A DNA stretch of 23,851 nucleotides, taken from positions 1 through 23,851 of the forward strand of contig CAZXDS010000028.1 in the NCBI GenBank assembly GCA_964639525.1. Reading direction: 5' to 3'. Of the stretch, positions 16,511-23,851 are shown piece by piece. Made by a program: the position numbers and the translations under genes. Within the stretch, counting starts at the first letter, position 1. Every line of letters begins with the position of its first letter. The notes under the pieces were generated by a model, which searched no databases, was not told the DNA's origin, and worked only from the letters and a program-made list of their open reading frames with translations. Origin of the DNA: CAZXDS01 sp964639525 (lineage in GTDB: Bacteria > Bacteroidota > Ignavibacteria > Ignavibacteriales > Melioribacteraceae).

Positions 16511-19500
16511 TTAATTATAAATTGCTTTTCGTAATGATTTTTCAACAGCAAACTTAAACGTGTTTAGCTCAACAGGTTTGCTGAAAATATATTCGACTCC
16601 GATTTCCTTGTAACCAGCTATAATGCTTTGATTAAGGTCTCGTGCTAAAATAATTACTGGCGGCTTATATTTTAGTTCCGAAAAATTTAATTGCTGAACA
16701 AGCTCAAGTCCGCTCATCATAGGCATTTTATGATCAGTAATAACTAATGCGGGCGATGATATTTTAATTTTAGCAAATGCCTCTTGTCCGTCCGAAGCTT
16801 CAACAATTGTATAGTTTGGAATAATACTTTTCAATAATTTGGAATAAAGTATTCTGTCTGTTTTTACATCATCAACAAGCAGAATCTGTGTTGATGAAAT
16901 TGGAATTCCAAAAGTAAACTTTGTTCCTACTCCCAAAGTGCTTTCAACCGCAACTTGTCCGCCGTGCTTTTCAACAATTTCAGCACAGAGCGAAAGTCCA
17001 AGCCCACTGCCTCTTTCGCCTGCCGTACCCGGATTTGTAAACTTTGTATCGACTTTAAATAATTTTGAAATATCTTCCTCTCTAATTCCAATTCCGCTGT
17101 CCTCAATAAAAAATTCCATTTGCTTTTTTTGAATGTTCGGCTCGGAGCCGATTACAATTTTTCCGCCGGATTTTGTAAACTTAATTGCGTTGGAAATAAA
17201 ATTATTAAAAACCTGAAGAAGCAAATCTTCATCGCCATGAACAAACACATCCTGAGTTACTTCGGAAATCAATTCGACATTTTTTTGAAGTGCTGCACCT
17301 GAAAGCATTTGCAAAGCCTTGTTAATAACAAACTTCGCGTTAAGTCTTTCCGGTTCAAACCTGATTCTACCAGTTTGCAGTCTTGTCCAATCAAGTAGAG
17401 AGTTAACAAGCGAGAGCATGCTTCGCGAAGACTCCTGAATAAAGTTAATATATTCCTGCCTTTTTTCAGTTGCCATTTCCGGTTCGCTTAACAAAATATC
17501 AGTAAACCCAAGAATTGAACTAAAGGGTGTTCGCAAATCGTGTGAAACTATTGAAATAAATCTGTCTTTAGTATCGTTAAGAGTTTTCAGGTTTTCTGCC
17601 GATTCAATCAATTTTTCTTCAGCTTTTTTGCTAAATGAAATATCTCGAACAGAACCGTAAATTTTTGCAATGCTTCCACTAATTTCACGAACAATGTTCA
17701 GCGAATTTCTTATCCACGCAATGTTGCCATCTTTCTTAATAATTCTGTATTCCAATTCGCCATCAACTGCCGCCTGATCGTTGTAATAAATTTTCATTTT
17801 TTTTATAACAGCAGCAACATCATTCGGATGAATTATTTTATGCCATAAACTATAATTGGAAATAAAATTTTCATTTGTGTAACCTGTTACTTTAACAACT
17901 GCGTCTGTGTAAAAGACTTGCTGAAGTTTACCTTCCTTCTTTTCCGCAGTCCACATAAAATCGGAAATATTTTGCGTAATGTTACGGAATCTGTTTTCAG
18001 AGTCTTCAATAATTTTTTGGTTGTTTTTCTGTTTGGAAATGTCACGCACAACTGTTGCGGTAAATAATTCGTCATCTAAATTGAAAGATGAAAATTTACA
18101 CTCAACGGTAATTTCATTGCCATCCTTTTTAACAGCCGTAAATTCCAAACGGTACGAATCCAAAGATCCGTTTACAACTTGATAAAAGTAGTTCAATACA
18201 TCACGTTTATCTGCATCCGAAATTAAGTCTTCAAAATGAATTAAAGAAAATTCCCGAAAATCAGCATAGCCGAAAATTTTGCAAAAGGAATCATTCGCAA
18301 GTACAATTTTATTTTTTGATTGCAGCAGTAAACCCTCTTGAAATACTTGCAGTGCCGCCTTATTTGTCAATAGTTCTTTTTCGACTTTATTCTGTTGAGT
18401 TTTATCGAGAAAGATTCCGGTGTAATAAAGAGCGTTCCCCTCAGAATCGCTGACCGTAGTAAATTTTGGCAGCACGTAAGTAGTATTGTTTGTGCTTGTA
18501 ATTAAAGGAAGTTCAACATTGCTGAAATCCTCAATTAGTCTTGCTAAATAAAGTTGGTTGTTTGTTACAAAATCTCTTTCAATTAAATCTAAAATATTTA
18601 TATCTAATATTTCATCATTTGTATATTCAAAAATTTTTAAGAATTGTGAATTAACAAATTCTATTTTTCCCGTTAAATCAAATAAGCATATTAATTCGGA
18701 TGTTTCGGAAATTATAGCATTAAATTTTTTATTTTCTGCTTTTAGTTCATCTTCAAAACCGGAATTTTCTGATATGTTTGAGCATAAAACAACAATCGAC
18801 TTCCTTTCTCCCTCGCCAATTAATTTCATTTTTACCGAAAGCAACTCTTTATTTTCAGCATCTTTTATTACTCTTATTTTGCTTTCCCAAATTTTGTCTT
18901 CGTATAATGCCCTTTTAATTGTTGCCAAGTATTGGTCATCAATAGTAGGAATAACTTTGCTAATTGGTTCGTTTAATACTTCAGTTTCCGATAAGTTAAA
19001 GAGTTTAGCTGCGGAAACATTCCAGAAATTTATCTTTCCTTGTAAATCAATGTTAATAACTGCATCAACAATTGAAGAAGTTATAAGATGATATTTTCTT
19101 AAATTATTAATTTCATTTTCAAATTGAATTTTCTCTTTTATCTCTAAGGTTTTATCAGATATAATTGTTACTATAAATTTTGCGGTGCCGTGTGAATCTG
19201 CTACCGGCTGAAATTGAAAATTAAAAAAATGTTCTTGAGAATCAAGTATTAACGGAATAGTTATTTGTTCTTTTCTACGGTATTTCAGAGTTGTATCGAA
19301 TGTATTTTTTAATGCCATGGATTCCGTATAGGAAAACAGTTCATTAATATTGTTATTAAATTTATTGAATAGGGAAGAATATATATTATCGGTAGAATCA
19401 GGTTGTAAAATTACTTTTCCATTTGCTTCGGTAAGAAAATAATAATCACTAACATTATTGAAAATTTGATTAAAATACTCGGGTTGAATAATTTTATCAG

Positions 19501-19894
19501 TATCTTCATTCAAATTTATTTGAAGATCTTCAATCACCAAAATTCCGCCCATGAATTCCTCGTCAGTGCTAAGTGGGGAACCTTTTAAAATAATAGATAA
19601 GTTGCTGCCATTAAGTTTTTTTTGTGATTTAACTTGAGTTTCAAATGGAATTCCGGCAGCAATTTGTTTTAAATATTGATTTAATGAGATGCCGGAAAAT
19701 AAATTCTGGTCTAAAATTATCGAACCGACTAATGAATCTTTCTCATCAATATTGACAATTCCAAATTCAAAAAAATTCTCATTAACGGCAGTAATTATCC
19801 ATTTTTCGTCAAAAGACAAAATGCCTACCGGCGCGAAATCAAAAATATCACGAAAAGAAATTGAAACTTTATTTTTGTTATTTCCCCAAGTCAT
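16511..19894 (-). CDS. Multi-PAS hybrid sensor histidine kinase with C-terminal receiver
   Basis: A 1127-residue soluble hybrid kinase with no signal peptide or membrane segment. Six PAS-like modules follow each other at about residues 15-125, 145-255, 265-380, 388-505, 510-625 and 630-760. The last is of PAS_3/PAC type (WHKIIHPNDV, KDGNIAWIRNSL, IYGSVRDIS). HisKA has FISIVSHDLRTPFSSILGF with His785. The ATPase domain has NNFISNAIKFTKSGG, EDSGIGI and GERGSGLGLSLC. A receiver spans about 1003-1125 with the acidic pair Asp1008/Asp1009, phospho-acceptor Asp1054 (VITDHKMPM) and Lys1106 (FSKPV). The usual Thr/Ser after the fourth strand appears absent: the sequence reads VIILARDL where VIILTARDL would be typical. 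No output domain follows, so phosphate is probably passed on or the receiver self-regulates. Signals are unknown; several PAS modules may bind small molecules. Confidence 0.93.
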   Translation of the reverse strand: MTWGNNKNKVSISFRDIFDFAPVGILSFDEKWIITAVNENFFEFGIVNIDEKDSLVGSIILDQNLFSGISLNQYLKQIAAGIPFETQVKSQKKLNGSNLSIILKGSPLSTDEEFMGGILVIEDLQINLNEDTDKIIQPEYFNQIFNNVSDYYFLTEANGKVILQPDSTDNIYSSLFNKFNNNINELFSYTESMALKNTFDTTLKYRRKEQITIPLILDSQEHFFNFQFQPVADSHGTAKFIVTIISDKTLEIKEKIQFENEINNLRKYHLITSSIVDAVINIDLQGKINFWNVSAAKLFNLSETEVLNEPISKVIPTIDDQYLATIKRALYEDKIWESKIRVIKDAENKELLSVKMKLIGEGERKSIVVLCSNISENSGFEDELKAENKKFNAIISETSELICLFDLTGKIEFVNSQFLKIFEYTNDEILDINILDLIERDFVTNNQLYLARLIEDFSNVELPLITSTNNTTYVLPKFTTVSDSEGNALYYTGIFLDKTQQNKVEKELLTNKAALQVFQEGLLLQSKNKIVLANDSFCKIFGYADFREFSLIHFEDLISDADKRDVLNYFYQVVNGSLDSYRLEFTAVKKDGNEITVECKFSSFNLDDELFTATVVRDISKQKNNQKIIEDSENRFRNITQNISDFMWTAEKKEGKLQQVFYTDAVVKVTGYTNENFISNYSLWHKIIHPNDVAAVIKKMKIYYNDQAAVDGELEYRIIKKDGNIAWIRNSLNIVREISGSIAKIYGSVRDISFSKKAEEKLIESAENLKTLNDTKDRFISIVSHDLRTPFSSILGFTDILLSEPEMATEKRQEYINFIQESSRSMLSLVNSLLDWTRLQTGRIRFEPERLNAKFVINKALQMLSGAALQKNVELISEVTQDVFVHGDEDLLLQVFNNFISNAIKFTKSGGKIVIGSEPNIQKKQMEFFIEDSGIGIREEDISKLFKVDTKFTNPGTAGERGSGLGLSLCAEIVEKHGGQVAVESTLGVGTKFTFGIPISSTQILLVDDVKTDRILYSKLLKSIIPNYTIVEASDGQEAFAKIKISSPALVITDHKMPMMSGLELVQQLNFSELKYKPPVIILARDLNQSIIAGYKEIGVEYIFSKPVELNTFKFAVEKSLRKAIYN

Positions 19895-20188
19895 AATAGA
19901 TGGTTTATAATTTTATTCCAATAATTATACAAAAATGAATTAAAAAGTATAGTGAAGCAAAAACTATTCCAATGTTATTGTAATATAGTATTCGCATATA
20001 ATTTAACAAAATTACTTCAAATAACAACATTTTCAATGATTTTGTAATTATTTTCTTGAAAACAAACAGTTACAATATAAAGAGAAATACTATTCGGGAA
20101 TAAGAAATGTGCCACTTTGAGACATAACTATTTGCAAGATAAAATTCATGTTTTTAATATAGGTGTATAGTATTTCAATATAAACCCT

Positions 20189-20210
20189 TCCCGATAAAAA
20201 TACATCGGGA
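20189..20210. repeat. REP-like hairpin TCCCGAT...ATCGGGA
   Basis: A perfect 7-bp stem, TCCCGAT and ATCGGGA, around an 8-nt A-rich loop (AAAAATAC), followed by CAAGCTAGGACAGG. No T-run follows on either strand. Similar CCCGAT/ATCGGG hairpins are, from memory, common spacer repeats in Bacteroidota. Only one copy is in this window. Confidence 0.5.
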
Positions 20211-20362
20211 CAAGCTAGGACAGGTTTGTAAAGAAATCAAAAAATGATTATTTGTAAAATTTACAGATTATTAAAATATCGAATAATGATTAACGATTTT
20301 TGATTTCAGATGTTTATTATGTCAGGAAATATGAAAAATACTTTTCTGATTTTACCTTTAAG

Positions 20363-20382
20363 TCCTCTTTTTTAAGAGAGGA
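20363..20382. repeat. REP-like hairpin TCCTCT...AGAGGA
   Basis: TCCTCT (20363-20368) and AGAGGA (20377-20382) form a 6-bp stem with a T-rich loop, followed by TTCAGGTGAG. An alternative pairing of CTCTT with AAGAG is also possible. The T-run lies in the loop, so it is not a terminator. The form resembles a dispersed spacer repeat. Confidence 0.35.
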
Positions 20383-20534
20383 TTCAGGTGAGTTAATTTA
20401 AAATCAAAATCAGATAAGTATTTTGGGAATAACAGTTTGTTGTCGGCTATGCCGCACTATCAATTATTGATATTATTATCGCAAGATCCTAGTTTTTATT
20501 ATCTTGAGTAATACCCGTCTATTTTTTTTGTTAC

Positions 20535-20556
20535 AAAAAAAGGCAGAAAAACTGCC
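20535..20556 (-). terminator. Intrinsic terminator of pckA
   Basis: On the minus strand GGCAG, loop TTTTT, CTGCC form a 5-bp core stem (20556-20542) followed by seven T (20541-20535). It starts 21 bases after the pckA stop. The stem can extend through A-T pairs after one mismatch. Confidence 0.7.
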
Positions 20557-20577
20557 CTTTTAATCTTAATTGAAATG

Positions 20578-22176
20578 TTAAATTTTATTTGGGCCTGCAT
20601 TAATAATTAAAATATCGGTGCCGGATTCAAACTTCTTAAAATTTTCAATAAACATTTGTGCAAGCTTCTTTGCAGCAATATCGTATTCTTCTTTTGACTC
20701 CCAAGTATTCCCGGGATTTAATACATTATCCGGAACGCCTGTTACTTCAGTTGGAATATTTAAACCGAATATCGGATCAGCTTCAGTCTCTACATTATCA
20801 AGTTCCCCTTCTAATGCTGCATTAATCATAGCTCGCGTATATTTTATTTGCATTCGTTTTCCTATTCCGTATGGCCCGCCACTCCATCCGGTATTTATTA
20901 ACCAGCAGCTTGAATTATGTTTGCTGATTTTTTCTCCGAGTAATTCAGCATAAACAGAGGGATGCAAAGGCATAAAAGGAGCACCGTAACAAGCACTGAA
21001 TGTTGCTACCGGTTCGGTAATCCCTTTTTCTGTTCCCGCAACTTTTGCCGTATAACCGGAAATAAAATGATACATTGCCTGCTCGGACGTTAATTTTGAA
21101 ATCGGAGGCAACACACCAAACGCATCTGCTGTAAGCATAAAAATGTTTTTAGGATGTCCGCCTTTTCCACTCGGTTCAATATTGCTAATATGAGTAATGG
21201 GATAAGAAGCTCGTGTATTTTCTGTAAGGGAAGAATCAAACAGATCCGTTTTGCGAGATTTAACATCCATTTCCACGTTTTCTAAAATTGTTCCAAATTT
21301 ACGAGTGCATTCGTAAATATCCGGTTCAGCTTCCTGAGAAAGATTAATTACTTTAGCATAACAACCACCTTCAAAATTAAACACACCTTTATCGCTCCAA
21401 CCATGTTCATCGTCGCCAATTAATCTTCGTTTCGGGTCAGCTGAAAGAGTTGTTTTTCCGGTACCTGAAAGTCCAAATAAAACAGCAGAATCGTTATTTT
21501 TCCCAATATTAGCAGCACAATGCATTGTCATTACATTTCTTTGCGGTAATAAATAGTTCATAACTGAAAATATAGATTTTTTAATTTCGCCCGCATAACT
21601 TGTTCCACCGATGAGAACAATTTTTTTGCTTAAATGAACTATAATAAAAACCGGTGAATTCGTCCCATCGGTTTTTGTATCTGCTTGGAAGTACGGAAAA
21701 TCAATAACCGTAAATTTATTTAAATCGGCTATTTCATTTTCATCCTTCGGCAGAATGAACATATTTCTTGCAAACAAGCTGTGCCATGCAGTTTCTGTAA
21801 CAACTCTTACCGGAAGATGAAAATCTTCATCGGTACCCGCAAAACAATCATGTACATATAAATCCTTGCTTTCGGCATAAGAAATCATTTTGTTGTAAAG
21901 CAAAGTGAAATATTTTTCATCTATCGGACAATTAATATCTCCCCACCAAATATTGTTTTCGGTTTCCGATTCTTTTACAATAAATCTATCATTGGGGCTG
22001 CGACCTGTTTGTTGCCCGGTTCTTGTAACAAGTGGTCCCAAATGTGATACACGAGCTTCTCGACGCCTTATAGCTTGTTCATATAGTGATGGAGTGCTCT
22101 CATTATAAAACACATTGTTTATATTTCGGAAACCTTGTGAAATAAGCTGTTCCCAAATTTTTAGTTTGGTTTTCAT
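20578..22176 (-). CDS. pckA: Phosphoenolpyruvate carboxykinase (ATP)
   Basis: A 532-residue cytosolic enzyme that converts oxaloacetate and ATP to PEP, CO2 and ADP, the entry step of gluconeogenesis; it can run in reverse in some anaerobes. The P-loop GLSGTGKTT is at residues 235-243 with Lys241. The second metal/nucleotide motif is LIGDDEHGWSDKGVFNFEGG. Other family segments are RTGQQTGRSPNDRF near the N-terminus, HCAANIG, ENTRASYPI, and LTADAFGVLPPISKLT. Length is normal for the ATP-dependent family, clearly not the GTP type. The start at 22176 has an AGGAAA-type site just upstream. It stands alone, with its own terminator, 247 bases from the next gene on the same strand. Confidence 0.97.
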   Translation of the reverse strand: MKTKLKIWEQLISQGFRNINNVFYNESTPSLYEQAIRRREARVSHLGPLVTRTGQQTGRSPNDRFIVKESETENNIWWGDINCPIDEKYFTLLYNKMISYAESKDLYVHDCFAGTDEDFHLPVRVVTETAWHSLFARNMFILPKDENEIADLNKFTVIDFPYFQADTKTDGTNSPVFIIVHLSKKIVLIGGTSYAGEIKKSIFSVMNYLLPQRNVMTMHCAANIGKNNDSAVLFGLSGTGKTTLSADPKRRLIGDDEHGWSDKGVFNFEGGCYAKVINLSQEAEPDIYECTRKFGTILENVEMDVKSRKTDLFDSSLTENTRASYPITHISNIEPSGKGGHPKNIFMLTADAFGVLPPISKLTSEQAMYHFISGYTAKVAGTEKGITEPVATFSACYGAPFMPLHPSVYAELLGEKISKHNSSCWLINTGWSGGPYGIGKRMQIKYTRAMINAALEGELDNVETEADPIFGLNIPTEVTGVPDNVLNPGNTWESKEEYDIAAKKLAQMFIENFKKFESGTDILIINAGPNKI

Positions 22177-22266
22177 ATTTTTCCTGTTTGTTGTTAAATG
22201 ATTTTTATTGATTGAAAAGATAGAAAATATCTTTGAAAATTAAAATATATTTATTGTGTAATGTAA

Positions 22267-22285
22267 AGCGGATTTATAATCCGCT
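22267..22285. repeat. REP-like hairpin AGCGGATT-TAT-AATCCGCT
   Basis: A perfect 8-bp stem with a 3-nt loop in the spacer between the serine hydrolase and pckA. The GATT-NNN-AATC core matches the hairpins at 1-25 and 8475-8489. No T-run follows on the minus strand, so a terminator role for the hydrolase gene is unlikely. Confidence 0.55.
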
Positions 22286-22423
22286 GAATTATCATCACCG
22301 CACGATTAGCGCAGCTATTTTAATCAATCAATAGTTTTTAGCAAAGTAAGGGAAAATTAAAAAGAATAACATTGTTTGTTTCCAATATAATGTTAATAAT
22401 TTTGTAAGGCGGTTTGCTCAAAG

Positions 22424-23068
22424 CTAAATAACAAGCTGCTTAAGCATCATTTTATCAATATCGTGTTTACCTTTGTAGCTATGGAAAGTGAACTTAACAT
22501 TATTCTTTTTCAATTTATCAACTTCGTTTTTTACATTTTCAGAAGAAATAAACTCATCATTTTCCCCTATAACAAGGTGCAGTTTAAAAGAACTTAATCT
22601 TTTCTCATAAATCTTGTAATCAGAATCCGAAGGCAGCGAGCCGCCCCATAGAATGAGATTGTTAATTCTTATATTTGAGTTAAGTATCCACCGACTTGCA
22701 GTTTGTGTGCCCTGTGAAAAACCGAGTATATTAACTTGAATATTTTCAAGATTGATTCCACTTGTAAGTTTATTAAAGAAAAGCTTCAAATATTCAAAAT
22801 TATCTAAAATCTCTAATTCCCTTGCTTCCTTTGTCATCCAAGTTGCACCGACTCTACCGGAAAATCCGGTTAAGTAAAATTTGCTAACGGCTTCAGGAGC
22901 AGCAATAAATGTACTGCCATCATCTAGAACATCGAACTTTCTCAAAAAATAATTTGCCAATTGTCCATAACCATGAATGATAATCCAAATTGACTTTGTT
23001 TTATTGTCAAGTTTGCCAATAGTAAAATATCGGGCAGTTTTTTGTATTGTTATTTTATATTTTTCCAT
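22424..23068 (-). CDS. Alpha/beta serine hydrolase (carboxylesterase/phospholipase-like)
   Basis: A 214-residue cytoplasmic alpha/beta hydrolase related to the Abhydrolase_2 (carboxylesterase/lysophospholipase) family. The sequence shows the oxyanion-hole region WIIIHGYGQLANYF, the nucleophile elbow LGFSQGTQ with Ser118, an acid candidate in VIGENDEFI near residue 172, and His in YKGKHDID near the C-terminus. No signal peptide is visible. The substrate cannot be named from sequence. It is divergent from the LpoB-like gene across 91 bases and is followed by a REP-containing spacer before pckA. Confidence 0.82.
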   Translation of the reverse strand: MEKYKITIQKTARYFTIGKLDNKTKSIWIIIHGYGQLANYFLRKFDVLDDGSTFIAAPEAVSKFYLTGFSGRVGATWMTKEARELEILDNFEYLKLFFNKLTSGINLENIQVNILGFSQGTQTASRWILNSNIRINNLILWGGSLPSDSDYKIYEKRLSSFKLHLVIGENDEFISSENVKNEVDKLKKNNVKFTFHSYKGKHDIDKMMLKQLVI

Positions 23069-23159
23069 TAGTGTATGTTTATTTTTTGTTTTTTATTAGA
23101 ACAAAATTAAACTTAAATTAAATAATAAGTTTTTAAAATAATTATTAGGGAGTTTCTAA

Positions 23160-23771
23160 ATGAAAAAGCTAAAGAATATTTCAACCGTAATAATGGTACT
23201 TTCTTTAATTTATTTGTTCGGATGCGGTAGTTCAAGGCAAGTTTCACGTATTAACACAAACGAAGTAACAGATTTGAGCGGCAATTGGAACGATACCGAT
23301 TCCCGATTAGTTTCTGAAGAGATGATTAAAGACGTGTTAAACCGAGTTTGGCTGACGGATTTTTTAACTACCAAAGGGAAAAAACCTGTTGTAATAGTTG
23401 GTAAAATCAGAAATAAAAGCAGTGAGCATATTGCGGTTGAAACTTTTACAAAGGATTTGGAAAGAGAATTGATAAATTCGGGCAAAGTGAGATTTGTTGC
23501 TACAGCCACCGAGCGAGACCAAGTTCGCACAGAACGAAAAGACCAAAAAGATTTTGCATCGAATGAAAGTTTTAAAAGATTTTACAAAGAACTTGGTGCT
23601 GACTATTTGCTTTCAGGAGTTATCAACTCAATAAACGATTCTTATGACGGCTCGGAAATTAGATATTATCAAATTGATCTTCAATTAATTGATATTGAAA
23701 CCAATGAGAAAGTTTGGATTGGCGATAAGAAAATCAAAAAGTTTATAGGTAAAGATAAATATTCAATGTAG
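23160..23771 (+). CDS. LpoB-like lipoprotein (putative penicillin-binding protein activator)
   Basis: A 203-residue predicted lipoprotein. The signal peptide MKKLKNIS with hydrophobic run ends in the lipobox LFGC, giving Cys22 as the lipidated residue, followed by GSS. The mature part has the LpoB-family pattern: a conserved KPVVIVGKIRNKSSEHI strand, an ERELINSGKVRFVA segment, GADYLLSGVI and a closing IDLQLIDIETNEKVWIGDKKIKKFI. In enterobacteria LpoB activates PBP1B from the outer membrane. That function is not established in this phylum, and no penicillin-binding protein gene is adjacent. An AGGGAG ribosome site lies 7 bases before the ATG. The family is shared with uncharacterised outer-membrane lipoproteins, so the exact role is uncertain. 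Confidence 0.8.
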   Translation: MKKLKNISTVIMVLSLIYLFGCGSSRQVSRINTNEVTDLSGNWNDTDSRLVSEEMIKDVLNRVWLTDFLTTKGKKPVVIVGKIRNKSSEHIAVETFTKDLERELINSGKVRFVATATERDQVRTERKDQKDFASNESFKRFYKELGADYLLSGVINSINDSYDGSEIRYYQIDLQLIDIETNEKVWIGDKKIKKFIGKDKYSM

Positions 23772-23799
23772 TGAATTAATTTGTTTGTTAAACTATTTT

Positions 23800-23851
23800 A
23801 TGAGTCCATTCTAAAAAGTAATATTTTGACTAACCCACGACTTCAGTCGTG
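23800..23851. repeat. Second copy of the 14091 palindromic element, cut by window end
   Basis: The last 52 bases match 14091-14142 at 48 positions, including the outer inverted repeat ATGAGTCCATTCTAAAAAG. The last bases visible form the inner arm and loop of CCCACGACT-TC-AGTCGTG, whose stem is more regular than in the first copy. It begins 28 bases after the LpoB-like stop. The right half is outside the window. Confidence 0.85.

Larger units (their letters stand above)
19895..20577. other. 683-bp gene-free AT-rich spacer
   Basis: No frame of convincing coding character on either strand. It holds the promoter region of the hybrid kinase at its left end, two REP-like hairpins (20189-20210 and 20363-20382), a short GC patch GTCGGCTATGCCGCAC (about 20442-20457), and the pckA terminator at its right end. 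The middle has no gene I recognise. A small RNA cannot be excluded. Confidence 0.6.

Noticed and set aside
16505..16515. Bidirectional terminator between the YyaL-like gene and the hybrid kinase
   Set aside because: The stops are one base apart and no hairpin or T-run is present; the 3' ends probably overlap.
18558..19091. 177-residue plus-strand open frame
   Set aside because: It is antisense within the hybrid kinase gene, whose PAS domains are clearly coded on the minus strand. It is Ser/Phe/Ile-rich, as expected of an antisense frame.
20105..20150. Sigma-54-like promoter (TGGCAC on the minus strand near 20115)
   Set aside because: The -12 GC is absent at the required spacing; only the -24 half resembles the consensus.
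7957..22310. Shared 11-mer GCACGATTAGC near 7960 and 22300
   Set aside because: The first lies in the transposase coding remnant and the second beside a hairpin. Flanks do not match, so chance similarity is likely.

Overview
The window reads as chromosomal DNA of a low-GC member of the Bacteroidota/Chlorobiota/Ignavibacteriota group. The best taxonomic clue is the C-terminal sorting domain of the giant secreted protein. It begins with an ALEQNYPNPFNPS-type motif and ends in KMILMK, a form of the type IX secretion (T9SS) tail that is especially common in Ignavibacteria. A TAnnTTTG-like promoter box, a men cluster typical of menaquinone users, and many REP-like hairpins agree with this placement. 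I see no rRNA, tRNA or CRISPR array, and no complete insertion sequence.

Layout. (1) 1-193 is non-coding, with a perfect hairpin at the edge. (2) 194-1702 (+) is a soluble PAS histidine kinase of NtrB type. (3) 1948-7656 (-) is a 1902-residue modular surface protein: signal peptide, Cys/Gln thioester (TQXA-like) domain, Ig-like region, four SdrD-B-like calcium repeats, a DUF11-like domain, a choice-of-anchor-A-like domain apparently inserted inside a second DUF11 domain, a seven-repeat beta-propeller and a T9SS tail. A strong terminator follows it. (4) About 7900-8730 is a decayed region with a frameshifted, 5'-truncated IS3/IS481-type transposase, a REP-like hairpin and a plus-strand terminator without an obvious gene. 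(5) 8731-14024 (-) is a menaquinone cluster transcribed menH-menB-menA-menC-menE. (6) A 123-bp inverted-repeat element at 14091-14213 lies in the divergent spacer before (7) a YyaL/DUF255 thioredoxin-fold lipoprotein at 14323-16509 (+). (8) 16511-19894 (-) is a six-PAS hybrid histidine kinase with a C-terminal receiver. (9) 19895-20577 is a 683-bp gene-free spacer with two REP-like hairpins. (10) 20578-22176 (-) is ATP-dependent PEP carboxykinase. (11) 22424-23068 (-) is a small serine hydrolase. (12) 23160-23771 (+) is an LpoB-like lipoprotein. (13) A second copy of the inverted-repeat element starts at 23800 and runs off the window.

How the genes fit together. menH, B, A, C and E cover the steps from SEPHCHC to demethylmenaquinone. 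menF and menD are not at the upstream end of the cluster, so they must be elsewhere if the pathway is complete. PEP carboxykinase is central carbon metabolism. The two kinases have no adjacent separate response regulator; the second carries its own receiver. The most interesting content is the giant T9SS protein, which pairs a covalent-adhesion (thioester) module with an outer-membrane export tail, and the several families of dispersed hairpin repeats in the spacers.
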